Source: JACZSB01 sp965372015 (GTDB lineage: Bacteria > Fidelibacterota > Marinisomatia > SCGC-AAA003-L08 > TS1B11). From it: 23,937 nt of DNA. Of this stretch, positions 1 through 6,324 are shown in pieces (position 1 is the first letter of the stretch; every line of letters starts with the position of its first letter). The stretch is from positions 1-23,937 of the forward strand of contig CBDVAP010000032.1 of NCBI GenBank assembly GCA_965372015.1, in the 5' to 3' direction. The notes under the pieces are model-generated. The model saw only the letters and a program-made list of their open reading frames with translations, was not told the origin of the DNA and did not search any database. The position numbers were made by a program, and so were the translations under genes.

Positions 1-1193
1 TAGCGGGTGTTGGCCAGCGATAAAACCGAGACAAAGCGGGAATTGGGTACGTGGCGCCACTGGGCGCTGTGGGTGGTGTTGCCCCAATTCAGATCCATCC
101 CCAGACCGCCATCGTCTTCCTCAATCTCTATGAAAGCAAAGTCCCGGCCCTGATAAGTGGCCAGTATCAGGCGGTCGGTAGGGGAGAAGTTATAGATGAC
201 TTTACCGTGCAGGTCCCGGAAGTAGTAGGAGCCCAGGGGATCCTGGTCCTTGTACCAATAATACAGGTTGGCCAGTTGGTCGTAGTATGTGCGACGCCAG
301 GCCAGCATCCAGGAGCCGTTGAGAATGGGGCCTTCCAGCAGCAGCTTACTGCTTAACAGACTGATTTCCCCCTGGGCCTGGCTCAGGTTCCAATAACGGC
401 CCAGCTGGGAATTCTCGAAAAAGCGTCCCCCCTTTGAATTGCCCTCCTTGGATGTGATCTCCAGGACGGAGGAATTACGGTTGCCGTACTGGCCGGGGAA
501 GCCACCGGCCATGAACTCGGCCTCAGCCAAGGCATCGGCGTTGAAGGTGGAGAAGATGCCCCCCAGGTGGAAAGGATTGTAAACCTCAATACCGTCCAAC
601 AGGATCAGGTTCTCGTCGGGGCTACCACCGCGCACTACCAGGGCCGAGGAAAAGTCGTTGGTGGCGCGCACCCCGGGCATCAGCTGCAAGGTGCGGAACA
701 GGTCGGCCTCTACCAGGGCCGGGGTGGCCTTGATCTCCCGCAATGAGAGGTTCACCCGGCTGGCTTCCACTACCTGCTCAAAGCGGACGCGATCGGCGGT
801 GACTGTTATGCCCTCGGTACTGATGGCTTCCACGGCCAGCTCCAGGTCCAGTCGCAGGTCGGCGCCGGGGGTCAGATCCAGCTCCTGCATGTTGGTCTTG
901 TAACCGAGCATCATCACTTTTAAACGATAGTACCCGGGTGGGATGTCCATGATGAGGTATCGGCCGTGTACATCGGAAGCCGCGCCCAGGCCGGTGCCCT
1001 CCAGGACTACGTTGGCATACCGGAGCGGTTCTCCCGACCCGGCATCACGCAGGTAGCCGGAGACCCGCCCCAAATCTTGAGCGGCAACCGGGCCCGGCCC
1101 GGCCAGGACCGCCAGCATCAGGCCGAGGGTAAACAGGTGCTGGGGAAGCCGTCTCAGATTGCGTTTTGTGATCTTTGGATTGATTAATAGCAT
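1..1193 (-). CDS. TonB-dependent outer-membrane receptor, N-terminal part (runs off the left edge)
   Basis: This reading frame is open from the ATG at 1193 to the window edge, giving about 397 residues of a longer protein. Residues 1-39 form a signal peptide (basic start, hydrophobic stretch, cut near 'VAAQ'). Residues about 42-125 are a carboxypeptidase-regulatory-like beta-sandwich ('GYLRDAGSGEPLRYANV', 'GRYLIMDIPPGYY'). The plug follows, with 'ALVVRGGSPDENLILLDGIE' and 'GGFPGQYGNRNSSVLEI', then the first barrel strands. Proteins of this family import large ligands across the outer membrane using TonB energy, and the plug motifs make the family call firm. The ligand cannot be told. No strong Shine-Dalgarno is seen before the ATG. 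The gene lies 256 nt downstream of the CBM9-like lipoprotein on the same strand and may have its own promoter. The C-terminal barrel is outside the window. Confidence 0.9.
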   Translation of the reverse strand, partial: MLLINPKITKRNLRRLPQHLFTLGLMLAVLAGPGPVAAQDLGRVSGYLRDAGSGEPLRYANVVLEGTGLGAASDVHGRYLIMDIPPGYYRLKVMMLGYKTNMQELDLTPGADLRLDLELAVEAISTEGITVTADRVRFEQVVEASRVNLSLREIKATPALVEADLFRTLQLMPGVRATNDFSSALVVRGGSPDENLILLDGIEVYNPFHLGGIFSTFNADALAEAEFMAGGFPGQYGNRNSSVLEITSKEGNSKGGRFFENSQLGRYWNLSQAQGEISLLSSKLLLEGPILNGSWMLAWRRTYYDQLANLYYWYKDQDPLGSYYFRDLHGKVIYNFSPTDRLILATYQGRDFAFIEIEEDDGGLGMDLNWGNTTHSAQWRHVPNSRFVSVLSLANTR

Positions 1194-1449
1194 TTTAATA
1201 TCGCCGTCCCGGTGAGAGGGAATAAGGTTGTTTGAGAATTTAGACCGGTCGGCTAGCGAAATGGTTGTCAAGTTTTTTTTGCTGGTCGTAATAATGTGTT
1301 GTTGGGCAAGGAAATTAACCGGCTGGGCCGGACTGCGGCCAGTAGTTTGCCCCCGGCCTGGTGGGCAGAAAATGGTGCGGCTAAGAACGGTAGTCCCAAT
1401 CTAAGGCTGTTCCCGTTGACCGCAAAGGCCCTGTTGGTTTTAGCGGGCG
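1194..1449. other. Intergenic region, no gene seen
   Basis: These 256 nt separate the CBM9-like lipoprotein from the TonB receptor. The only notable element is a perfect minus-strand TTGACA box at 1266-1271, preceded by a run of eight A (minus strand). The nearest -10-like sequence (TCTAAA, 1239-1244) is 21 nt away, too far for an ordinary sigma70 promoter. I found no convincing terminator hairpin. Confidence 0.4.
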
Positions 1450-2247
1450 CTAGCCAGGCGGCTGGGCCAGGGTCACCGTGAGCCACAAGTCCAGCGGCTC
1501 AGGCCGGTGTCCGCCAGGACCACGCCCACCACCCGACCGGCTACCGCGACCACCTTGCCCGGCGCCACCCATTCCGGGTGGCCGCATGCCACCGGTGTGC
1601 CTACCACCCGGCCGGCCGCCGCGAGCGAAAGCGGGGGTCTCCAGACCGATGCCCAGGCGGCCATCGTCGACCAGCAGGTCCAGGGGCCAATTCGGGCCGG
1701 CCATCAGCGGGATTTTCAACTCGTAGCTCAAACCATAGGGATCAGCGGTGATCATCACCGCCAGATCACCATTGCCACCTGCGGGAAACACCCGGGTGTC
1801 ACTCTTGCCGGGACCGACGATCTCCACCTGGTCCAGGGCCAGGGCCATTGGTTCCCACAAGCGGCCGGGTTCATCGGCGGGATCCCACTGGGGCCGGGCG
1901 GAAACACCCTGCCAGGGACCGATGGGGAACCTGATCCCCACCCGTTGCTTGCGCCTACCCTGGGGATCGAGCCAGACGGTAAAGCCGCCCATCATGATCC
2001 GGCGGGATAAGCCGGGGTCATTGACGGACAGGGCCAGGTACAGGTGGTGGTCGTCGTTGGTGATGCCTACCGCCAGGGGGGCGGGCTGCATCGGGGTCAG
2101 GCCGGCGGGCCAGTCGGTGAGCTCACCGTCAATGACCATAGCTGCGGTACGCCAGACGCTATCAACCTGCTTTGTACGGCAGCCGGTGATGATTGCCAGG
2201 GCGGTGAGCAGGGCCAGGGCGCGAATAATCGGGGCACTTAGTGGCAT
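1450..2247 (-). CDS. CBM9-like (DOMON-type) lipoprotein with a Gly/Arg-rich insert
   Basis: 265 residues. The N-terminus is a lipoprotein signal with lipobox IITGC (Cys22), so the protein should be lipid-anchored in the envelope. Residues about 35-260 resemble the carbohydrate-binding-module-9-like beta-sandwich also found in DUF5916 proteins: 'VIDGELTDWPAG' at the start, 'YLALSVNDPG', 'FTVWLDPQG' and 'GLSYELKIPL'. Between the last two predicted strands ('GIGLETP' and 'EPLDLWLTVTL') lies a low-complexity stretch of about 45 residues made almost only of Gly, Arg, Pro and Met. The start is supported by an AAAGGAG ribosome site 7-8 nt upstream. It lies 86 nt after the M1 peptidase on the same strand and is probably co-transcribed with it. 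A sugar-binding role is only a family-level guess. No catalytic motif is seen. Confidence 0.75.
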   Translation of the reverse strand: MPLSAPIIRALALLTALAIITGCRTKQVDSVWRTAAMVIDGELTDWPAGLTPMQPAPLAVGITNDDHHLYLALSVNDPGLSRRIMMGGFTVWLDPQGRRKQRVGIRFPIGPWQGVSARPQWDPADEPGRLWEPMALALDQVEIVGPGKSDTRVFPAGGNGDLAVMITADPYGLSYELKIPLMAGPNWPLDLLVDDGRLGIGLETPAFARGGRPGGRHTGGMRPPGMGGAGQGGRGSRSGGGRGPGGHRPEPLDLWLTVTLAQPPG

Positions 2248-2333
2248 GGGGCGGTCTCCTTTGTGGCTGTTGACGCTACTAAGGTAGACGCGCGGTGGGG
2301 CGGGAGGTTAAGGGGGGGCTGACCCAGCCGGTC

Positions 2334-4277
2334 TCACCGATCCCCGGCCTGCTTATAACCCACCAGGGGATCCAGGATTTTCCAGGCGGTTGAGTGGTAC
2401 CCGGGCCGGGCGGTGGCATAAATCCGGGCTGCCCGGGTCTGTCCGGCGGGAGTGGCCTGTAGCGCGCGATAAAGCGGAACCAGGAACTTGAGCCGTCCCA
2501 CGGTTGTGAGGAATTCATCCAGCGTGGGATAGGCTGGTGTATATTGATTGAGGATCGAAAGCCGGAGCCAATCGAACTTGATTTCGGCATTGCCAGTATG
2601 GGTAAGGTGAAACCTGGAGTCCAGCTGACCCAGGCGGTCCGCGCCGATATGGCCCGGCAGCTGCCGAAGGAACTGCAGCCAATGATGGGTGGTCCAATCG
2701 GTGGTGTCCAGCTGGGCGGCCGGCATCCCGGTGGTGAACTCCGCCGCCTGGCGCCCGATAGCTGCCAGCACGGGCGAGTCAAAGCGGGGAAAGGGGGCCG
2801 GCAAGCCAGGTGAGTACACCCAGCCCGCCACGTTCAAACTCTCCGCCAGCGCCGGGTCCCCCTGGATCAGGTGGGCATCGAGATATTCCAGAAAACCCTC
2901 GGTGGACATACTTTCAAAGGCGAAGGTATCGAAATAGCCGGCCAGGAATTTATCCCAGCGTTCCCGGCCCAACTGCTGCTCAAGGTTGAGCAGGAAAAAT
3001 CGACCCTTGTCATAGGCCATGCTGGTGAAACTGGAATCGGGGTCGCGGCCCGCCATGTCCACCTTCAATCTGCTGTCGGGATGGTCCCAGCCATAACGGT
3101 CTAGCTCCTCGCGCAGTTCTCCCATCCCCAGGGTGGTGAGCATCTGTTCATATTCATGGCCATAGACCACCTCCATGATGCGGTGCTCGAAATAGACCGT
3201 AAACCCTTCGTTCAGCCACAGGTCCTCCCAGCTGGCATTGGTCACCAGGTTCCCGGACCAGGAATGGGCCAGCTCGTGGGCGATCAGGGCTGTCAGCGAG
3301 CGGTCACCGGCCAGCACGGTGGGGGTGGCGAAAGTCAGCCGGGGATTCTCCATGCCCCCAATGGGGAAACTGGGCGGCAGGACCAGCAGATCGTAGCGGC
3401 CCCACTGATAATCGCCATACAAGGCCTCGGCGGCCGCCAGCATGGTCTCGGTTTCGGCGAATTCGTAGGCCGCCTTTTCGATTACCTGCGGTTCAGCATA
3501 AACACCGGTGCGGGGGCCCAACGATTGGAACTCCAGATCGCCCACCGCCAGGGCCACCAGGTAGGACGGTATCGGCTGGGGCATGTTGAAATGGTAGACA
3601 CCATCATCCGATTTAGCCTGCGGGTTTTCGGCGCTCATGAGCGCCAGCAGTCCGGCCGGGACGGTGATTGTGGCCCGGTAGGGGAAACGGACCCCCGGCG
3701 TGTCCTGGCAGGGGAAAAAGGAGCGCGCCAGTACCGGCTCCGACTGGGTATATAGGAAGGGTGTTTTGCGGCCGGCGGTCTGGGCCGGCTCCAGCCAATC
3801 CAGGGCGGAGTATCCCGACCGGGTGGAGTAGTGAATCACCACAGTTTTCGTGCGCAGTTGCAAGTCAATGGCCAACGGTTGCCCTAAATAGGGTTCGACA
3901 CTGCCGATAGAATAGGTGGCTTCCGAATTCCCCGGTTGCAGTACCACCCGCTCGATATCCAGATTATTTATATCCAGGACCAGCTGCGTGGCCCCTGAGG
4001 CAATCTCCAGGTCCCAGGCTGCCGATCCATGGACCACGTGTCGGTCGAAATCGACAGTCAGGTCGAGGGCCAGTTCGGTCACCCGGGCTTCCCAGGGCCG
4101 GGAGAAGGAGTGGGGATCGTCGAAGGTAGTAGCGTCGGTATGGGTAGTCCGGCCGCAGGATTGACCGCCAACCAGCATAACAGCAAATAATACTGCAGCA
4201 TAAACAGTTGCTGCCCGCAAGGCCCGGTGGCGGATCTGGCGTGCCAGGGTAGTGAACGAGGAGGAAGAATCAGCCAT
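2334..4277 (-). CDS. M1 family zinc aminopeptidase, leukotriene-A4-hydrolase-like, probably membrane-anchored
   Basis: 647 residues, close to the usual length of the LTA4 hydrolase/aminopeptidase B branch. The exopeptidase motif GGMEN is at residues 307-311. The zinc site HELAH is at 334-338, with the third ligand Glu357 in 'LWLNEGF' (HExxH-x18-E). A catalytic-type Tyr lies in 'AYDKG'. The C-terminal helical domain matches the LTA4H type ('AEIKFDWLRL', 'PLYRAL', 'IYATARPGYH'). The first 41 residues hold a basic segment, a hydrophobic helix and 'VGGQSC', which could be a poor lipobox (Cys41) or a membrane anchor. The protein should therefore trim N-terminal residues from peptides outside the cytoplasm. 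The start is backed by AAAGGAA 6-7 nt upstream. The CBM9-like lipoprotein follows 86 nt downstream. True epoxide hydrolase activity is not implied. Confidence 0.93.
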   Translation of the reverse strand: MADSSSSFTTLARQIRHRALRAATVYAAVLFAVMLVGGQSCGRTTHTDATTFDDPHSFSRPWEARVTELALDLTVDFDRHVVHGSAAWDLEIASGATQLVLDINNLDIERVVLQPGNSEATYSIGSVEPYLGQPLAIDLQLRTKTVVIHYSTRSGYSALDWLEPAQTAGRKTPFLYTQSEPVLARSFFPCQDTPGVRFPYRATITVPAGLLALMSAENPQAKSDDGVYHFNMPQPIPSYLVALAVGDLEFQSLGPRTGVYAEPQVIEKAAYEFAETETMLAAAEALYGDYQWGRYDLLVLPPSFPIGGMENPRLTFATPTVLAGDRSLTALIAHELAHSWSGNLVTNASWEDLWLNEGFTVYFEHRIMEVVYGHEYEQMLTTLGMGELREELDRYGWDHPDSRLKVDMAGRDPDSSFTSMAYDKGRFFLLNLEQQLGRERWDKFLAGYFDTFAFESMSTEGFLEYLDAHLIQGDPALAESLNVAGWVYSPGLPAPFPRFDSPVLAAIGRQAAEFTTGMPAAQLDTTDWTTHHWLQFLRQLPGHIGADRLGQLDSRFHLTHTGNAEIKFDWLRLSILNQYTPAYPTLDEFLTTVGRLKFLVPLYRALQATPAGQTRAARIYATARPGYHSTAWKILDPLVGYKQAGDR

Positions 4278-4380
4278 TAGTGTTCCTTTTGTGAATCGGC
4301 CAATTTGGCGAGGATTAGGCGGGATTGCAAGGTGGGATACCTATTGGGGATCACACCAGCCCGGATGAAGAATTTGTCAC

Positions 4381-4408
4381 TGCGGCAAAGGGATTGAATT
4401 TTGCCGCA
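4381..4408. repeat. 9-bp inverted repeat in the divergent promoter region
   Basis: TGCGGCAAA (4381-4389) pairs perfectly with TTTGCCGCA (4400-4408) around a 10-nt spacer. It lies between the divergent M1 peptidase and cupin genes, 55 nt before the cupin ATG and about 100 nt before the peptidase ATG. No T-run follows on either strand, so it is unlikely to be a terminator. A regulator-binding site shared by both genes is possible but unproven. Confidence 0.5.
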
Positions 4409-4463
4409 ACCGGATGGAAATTAGTGTGCTGCTGGAAACAGGTAAACAAACGGGGAGTTAGAA

Positions 4464-4826
4464 ATGGCTAGATTGATCCGCAATCCCACTCAAGTCAAAG
4501 CTGCCGATAATAAGCCGAAGGTGATCGAAGAGTTCATTGGCCGGGTAAACTCGGGAACGGAGGGAGTCAGCATTGCCTGGATGCGCAGCCCGGCCGGCTG
4601 GGTGGAGCCCCGCCAAACGCCGGAATTTACCGAGTATACGGTGGTGCTCAACGGTACGCTGCGGGTGGAAACCGACAACGAAACATTCGATGTGGCGGCG
4701 GGCCAGGCGGTGATCGCTCCCCAGGGAGAGCGGATAGGTTACAGCACTCCGTTCGAAGGGGGGGCGGAATATATTGCGGTCTGTATCCCGGCCTTCGCTC
4801 CCGAGATAGTCCATCGCGATGATTAG
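4464..4826 (+). CDS. Small single-domain cupin protein
   Basis: 120 residues forming a single cupin (RmlC-like) beta-barrel. Motif 1 is approximated by 'PEFTEYTVVLNGTLRVETDNE' (residues about 53-73) and motif 2 by 'QAVIAPQGERIGYSTP' (about 80-95). The usual His pair of metal-binding cupins in motif 1 is absent, and a Glu/Tyr pair takes its place, so metal binding is uncertain. There is no signal peptide, so it should be cytosolic. The start is well supported by GGGGAG 7-8 nt upstream. It stands between the divergent peptidase and the cyclase gene, 245 nt from the latter. Small cupins act as sensors, isomerases or dioxygenases, and the sequence does not decide which. Confidence 0.85.
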   Translation: MARLIRNPTQVKAADNKPKVIEEFIGRVNSGTEGVSIAWMRSPAGWVEPRQTPEFTEYTVVLNGTLRVETDNETFDVAAGQAVIAPQGERIGYSTPFEGGAEYIAVCIPAFAPEIVHRDD

Positions 4827-4857
4827 GTTAATTAGGAGCGCCCGATTCGGGGTGGGT

Positions 4858-4900
4858 AGCTCGCTTTCAGCGCTTGATGGATGAGAATGGATGGCCCAGG
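4858..4900 (+). repeat. Imperfect direct repeat, copy 1 (left of the cyclase gene)
   Basis: This 43-nt segment matches 5926-5969 in the same orientation. It begins AGCTCGC and has the identical 13-nt core TGGATGAGAATGG, and 25 of the first 30 positions agree. A short GCCCGAT word also precedes both copies. The two copies lie either side of the cyclase gene, about 1.07 kb apart. Confidence 0.65.
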
Positions 4901-5071
4901 ACTACGCAGAGGCTTAGCTTTTAGTAGAGCTTGGGTGACGAGGGTGCTAATTTTGCCCTTCTATGGCAGTGAAGCCAGCTGATGAGAGGTGATACCTGTA
5001 CGTTTATGGATTGTCCACTTATTATTTGGGGACAGCCGACCGGATAGCCACTGTTGGAGGATGAACGATTT

Positions 5072-5896
5072 ATGCCGCTTTACATGGATATACACGAGGT
5101 CCCAGGTGCTACAGAAGAAAATTTGGCCAAGGGCCACCTGGCGGATATTGCCCTTCAGGATCAGTACGGGGCCACCGTTCATACTTATTGGTTGAATAAG
5201 GAGACCGACACCCTCAATTGCCTTATTGAAGCGCCCAGCACTGAACAGGCCAATGCATTGCATCGGGCTGCACATGGTATGGAGGCTAAAAAATTGATTG
5301 AGGTCAACGAGGTGGTGGTCGAAGCCTTTCTCGGTCGCATTGACCAGACCGCGGCGGCTATGGACCCCGCAACCACCCAAACCGGCTCCACGCTCCGTAT
5401 TATCTTATTCACCGATATGGTCGGCTCCACCCGAATGACCCAGGAATTAGGTGACGCGGCGGCTATGGAGGTTCTGCAGGTCCACGACACCATTGTTCGA
5501 GGTGCGCTCGAGCAGCAGGGGGGGCGCGAAGTCAAGCATACCGGCGATGGTATCATGGCCTCATTCGTCTCGGTGGCCGGGTCGATAAACTGTGCCATCG
5601 ATATACAGCGGGGCATAAGCGATAATAACCAGACCGATGCCAAACATGATCTCCAGGTGCGAATCGGGCTTTGCGCAGGCGAGCCGGTGGAAAAGAATCA
5701 GGACCTGTTCGGTACGTCAGTACAATTGGCGGCGCGCATCTGCGATCATGCCGCTGCAGAAGAAATTCTGGTGGCGCACACCGTTCAGGAACTGAGCGCT
5801 GGTAAAGGATTTAGATTTGGCAAGCCGGACGAGATTTTGCTAAAGGGGTTTGCTACGCCAACCAAGATAAGCTCGGTTATCTGGCAGGGCAACTAG
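5072..5896 (+). CDS. Class III adenylate/guanylate cyclase with N-terminal DUF4242 (SCO4226-like) domain
   Basis: 274 residues from the ATG at 5072. An upstream in-frame TTG at 5054 would add 6 residues, but the DUF4242 family begins 'MPLYMDIH' as here, and GGAGG lies at 5056-5060. Residues 1-90 match DUF4242, whose member SCO4226 of Streptomyces binds nickel. His8, His37, His64 and His68 are possible metal ligands. Residues about 108-270 are a class III cyclase domain: metal Asp115 in 'FTDMVGST', Lys155 and Asp159 in 'VKHTGDG', 'RIGLCAGE' and Arg222 in 'AARIC'. The usual transition-state Asn of 'VNxAAR' is Gln218 here. It should make cAMP or cGMP from ATP or GTP, perhaps in response to metal or redox state. 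There are no membrane segments. The gene is flanked by direct repeats and stands alone. Confidence 0.88.
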   Translation: MPLYMDIHEVPGATEENLAKGHLADIALQDQYGATVHTYWLNKETDTLNCLIEAPSTEQANALHRAAHGMEAKKLIEVNEVVVEAFLGRIDQTAAAMDPATTQTGSTLRIILFTDMVGSTRMTQELGDAAAMEVLQVHDTIVRGALEQQGGREVKHTGDGIMASFVSVAGSINCAIDIQRGISDNNQTDAKHDLQVRIGLCAGEPVEKNQDLFGTSVQLAARICDHAAAEEILVAHTVQELSAGKGFRFGKPDEILLKGFATPTKISSVIWQGN

Positions 5897-5925
5897 ACCG
5901 GGACTATGGAGGCCCGATAGAGCAC

Positions 5926-5969
5926 AGCTCGCGTTTAGCGGCTGGTGGATGAGAATGGCTGGAGCCAGG
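5926..5969 (+). repeat. Imperfect direct repeat, copy 2 (right of the cyclase gene)
   Basis: This 44-nt partner of 4858-4900 begins 30 nt after the cyclase stop codon. It shares the TGGATGAGAATGG core and a CCAGG end. Directly to its right is a GC-rich hairpin (5972-5998). Confidence 0.65.
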
Positions 5970-5971
5970 CG

Positions 5972-5998
5972 GGATTCCTCCGCTTGCTGCGGGGTCCG
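5972..5998. repeat. GC-rich hairpin repeat remnant
   Basis: CTCCGC (5978-5983) can pair with GCGGGG (5989-5994, one G-T wobble) around a short TTGCT loop. The sequence resembles the widespread dispersed 'CCCCGCAG..CTGCGGGG' hairpin found between genes in many bacteria, in decayed form. No T-run follows on either strand. Confidence 0.4.
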
Positions 5999-6073
5999 AG
6001 TTAATCTCAGTGGAAGCGGGGCGAATCCACCAGTGGGCGGACATTTCCAGTTAAAGCCCCCAAAGGTCTCGTC

Positions 6074-6124
6074 GAGATCGCCACACCCCGTCCCGATGTC
6101 TCGGGACGGAGTTCGCGATGACAG
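6074..6124. repeat. Structured dispersed repeat with nested hairpin
   Basis: The outer arms ATCGC (6077-6081) and GCGAT (6115-6119) pair. Inside them is a 9-bp perfect hairpin, CCGTCCCGA (6088-6096) with TCGGGACGG (6101-6109) and loop TGTC. The ends 'GAGAT..C' and 'TTCG..ATGACA' match a second copy at 12329-12356, where the arms have changed together to ATTCC/GGAAT. On the minus strand it lies just after the tRNA and could also help to end tRNA transcription, but no T-run is present. Confidence 0.55.
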
Positions 6125-6137
6125 GAAGCGGATAGTG

Positions 6138-6210
6138 CTGGGCCGGGTGGATTCGAACCACCAATCGTCCGGTTAACAGCCGGATGCATTGCCAATTATG
6201 CTACGGCCCA
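6138..6210 (-). tRNA. tRNA-Asn (anticodon GTT)
   Basis: The 73-nt minus-strand sequence folds into a full cloverleaf. The acceptor stem is TGGGCCG/CGGCCCA with discriminator G, and the D stem is GCAT/ATGC. The anticodon stem TCCGG/CCGGA encloses loop CTGTTAA, so the anticodon is GTT (6175-6177) and reads Asn codons AAC and AAU. The T arm is GGTGG-TTCGAAT-CCACC. The 3' CCA is not encoded and must be added after transcription. Confidence 0.97.
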
Positions 6211-6238
6211 TCTAGCCGGCCCCACCGGAGGCCGGAAT

Positions 6239-6268
6239 GCTATAAAACATCGGCTATTGCCGTCTAAA
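6239..6268 (-). promoter_or_regulatory. Possible promoter of tRNA-Asn
   Basis: On the minus strand, TTTAGA (6263-6268, 4 of 6 matches to the -35 consensus) is followed after 18 nt by TATAGC (6239-6244, 4 of 6 matches to the -10 consensus). The -10 box ends 28 nt before the tRNA 5' end, leaving a GC-rich leader of about 20 nt, which suits a tRNA gene. The tRNA could also be read from the DUF5916 gene upstream. Confidence 0.35.
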
Positions 6269-6324
6269 ATTAACAGCAAAGGTTGTGCCATGCTGTAGTG
6301 GTTTTTTTATGAGCGCCGGCGCTG

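Noticed and set aside
1239..1271. Minus-strand TTGACA box behind an A-run, possible promoter of the first TonB receptor
   Set aside because: The nearest -10-like sequence is 21 nt away, outside the accepted spacing, so I do not call a promoter.
1507..2010. Long open frames on the plus strand opposite the CBM9-like lipoprotein
   Set aside because: They are frame shadows in GC-rich DNA: no protein-like motifs or ribosome sites, while the minus-strand gene has a lipobox and a strong ribosome site.
3156..3755. 199-codon plus-strand open frame opposite the M1 peptidase
   Set aside because: It lies fully inside the catalytic region of a clear M1 peptidase and has no recognisable domain.
6022..6155. 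10-nt inverted match (CGAATCCACC at 6022-6031 and the tRNA T-arm at 6146-6155), possible attachment site
   Set aside because: The match does not extend beyond 10 nt, is inverted rather than direct, and no integrase lies nearby.
6312..6323. Perfect 12-nt palindrome AGCGCCGGCGCT overlapping the space after the DUF5916 stop, with a T-run beside it
   Set aside because: It has no loop, and the T-run lies on the wrong side to make a terminator for the minus-strand gene.
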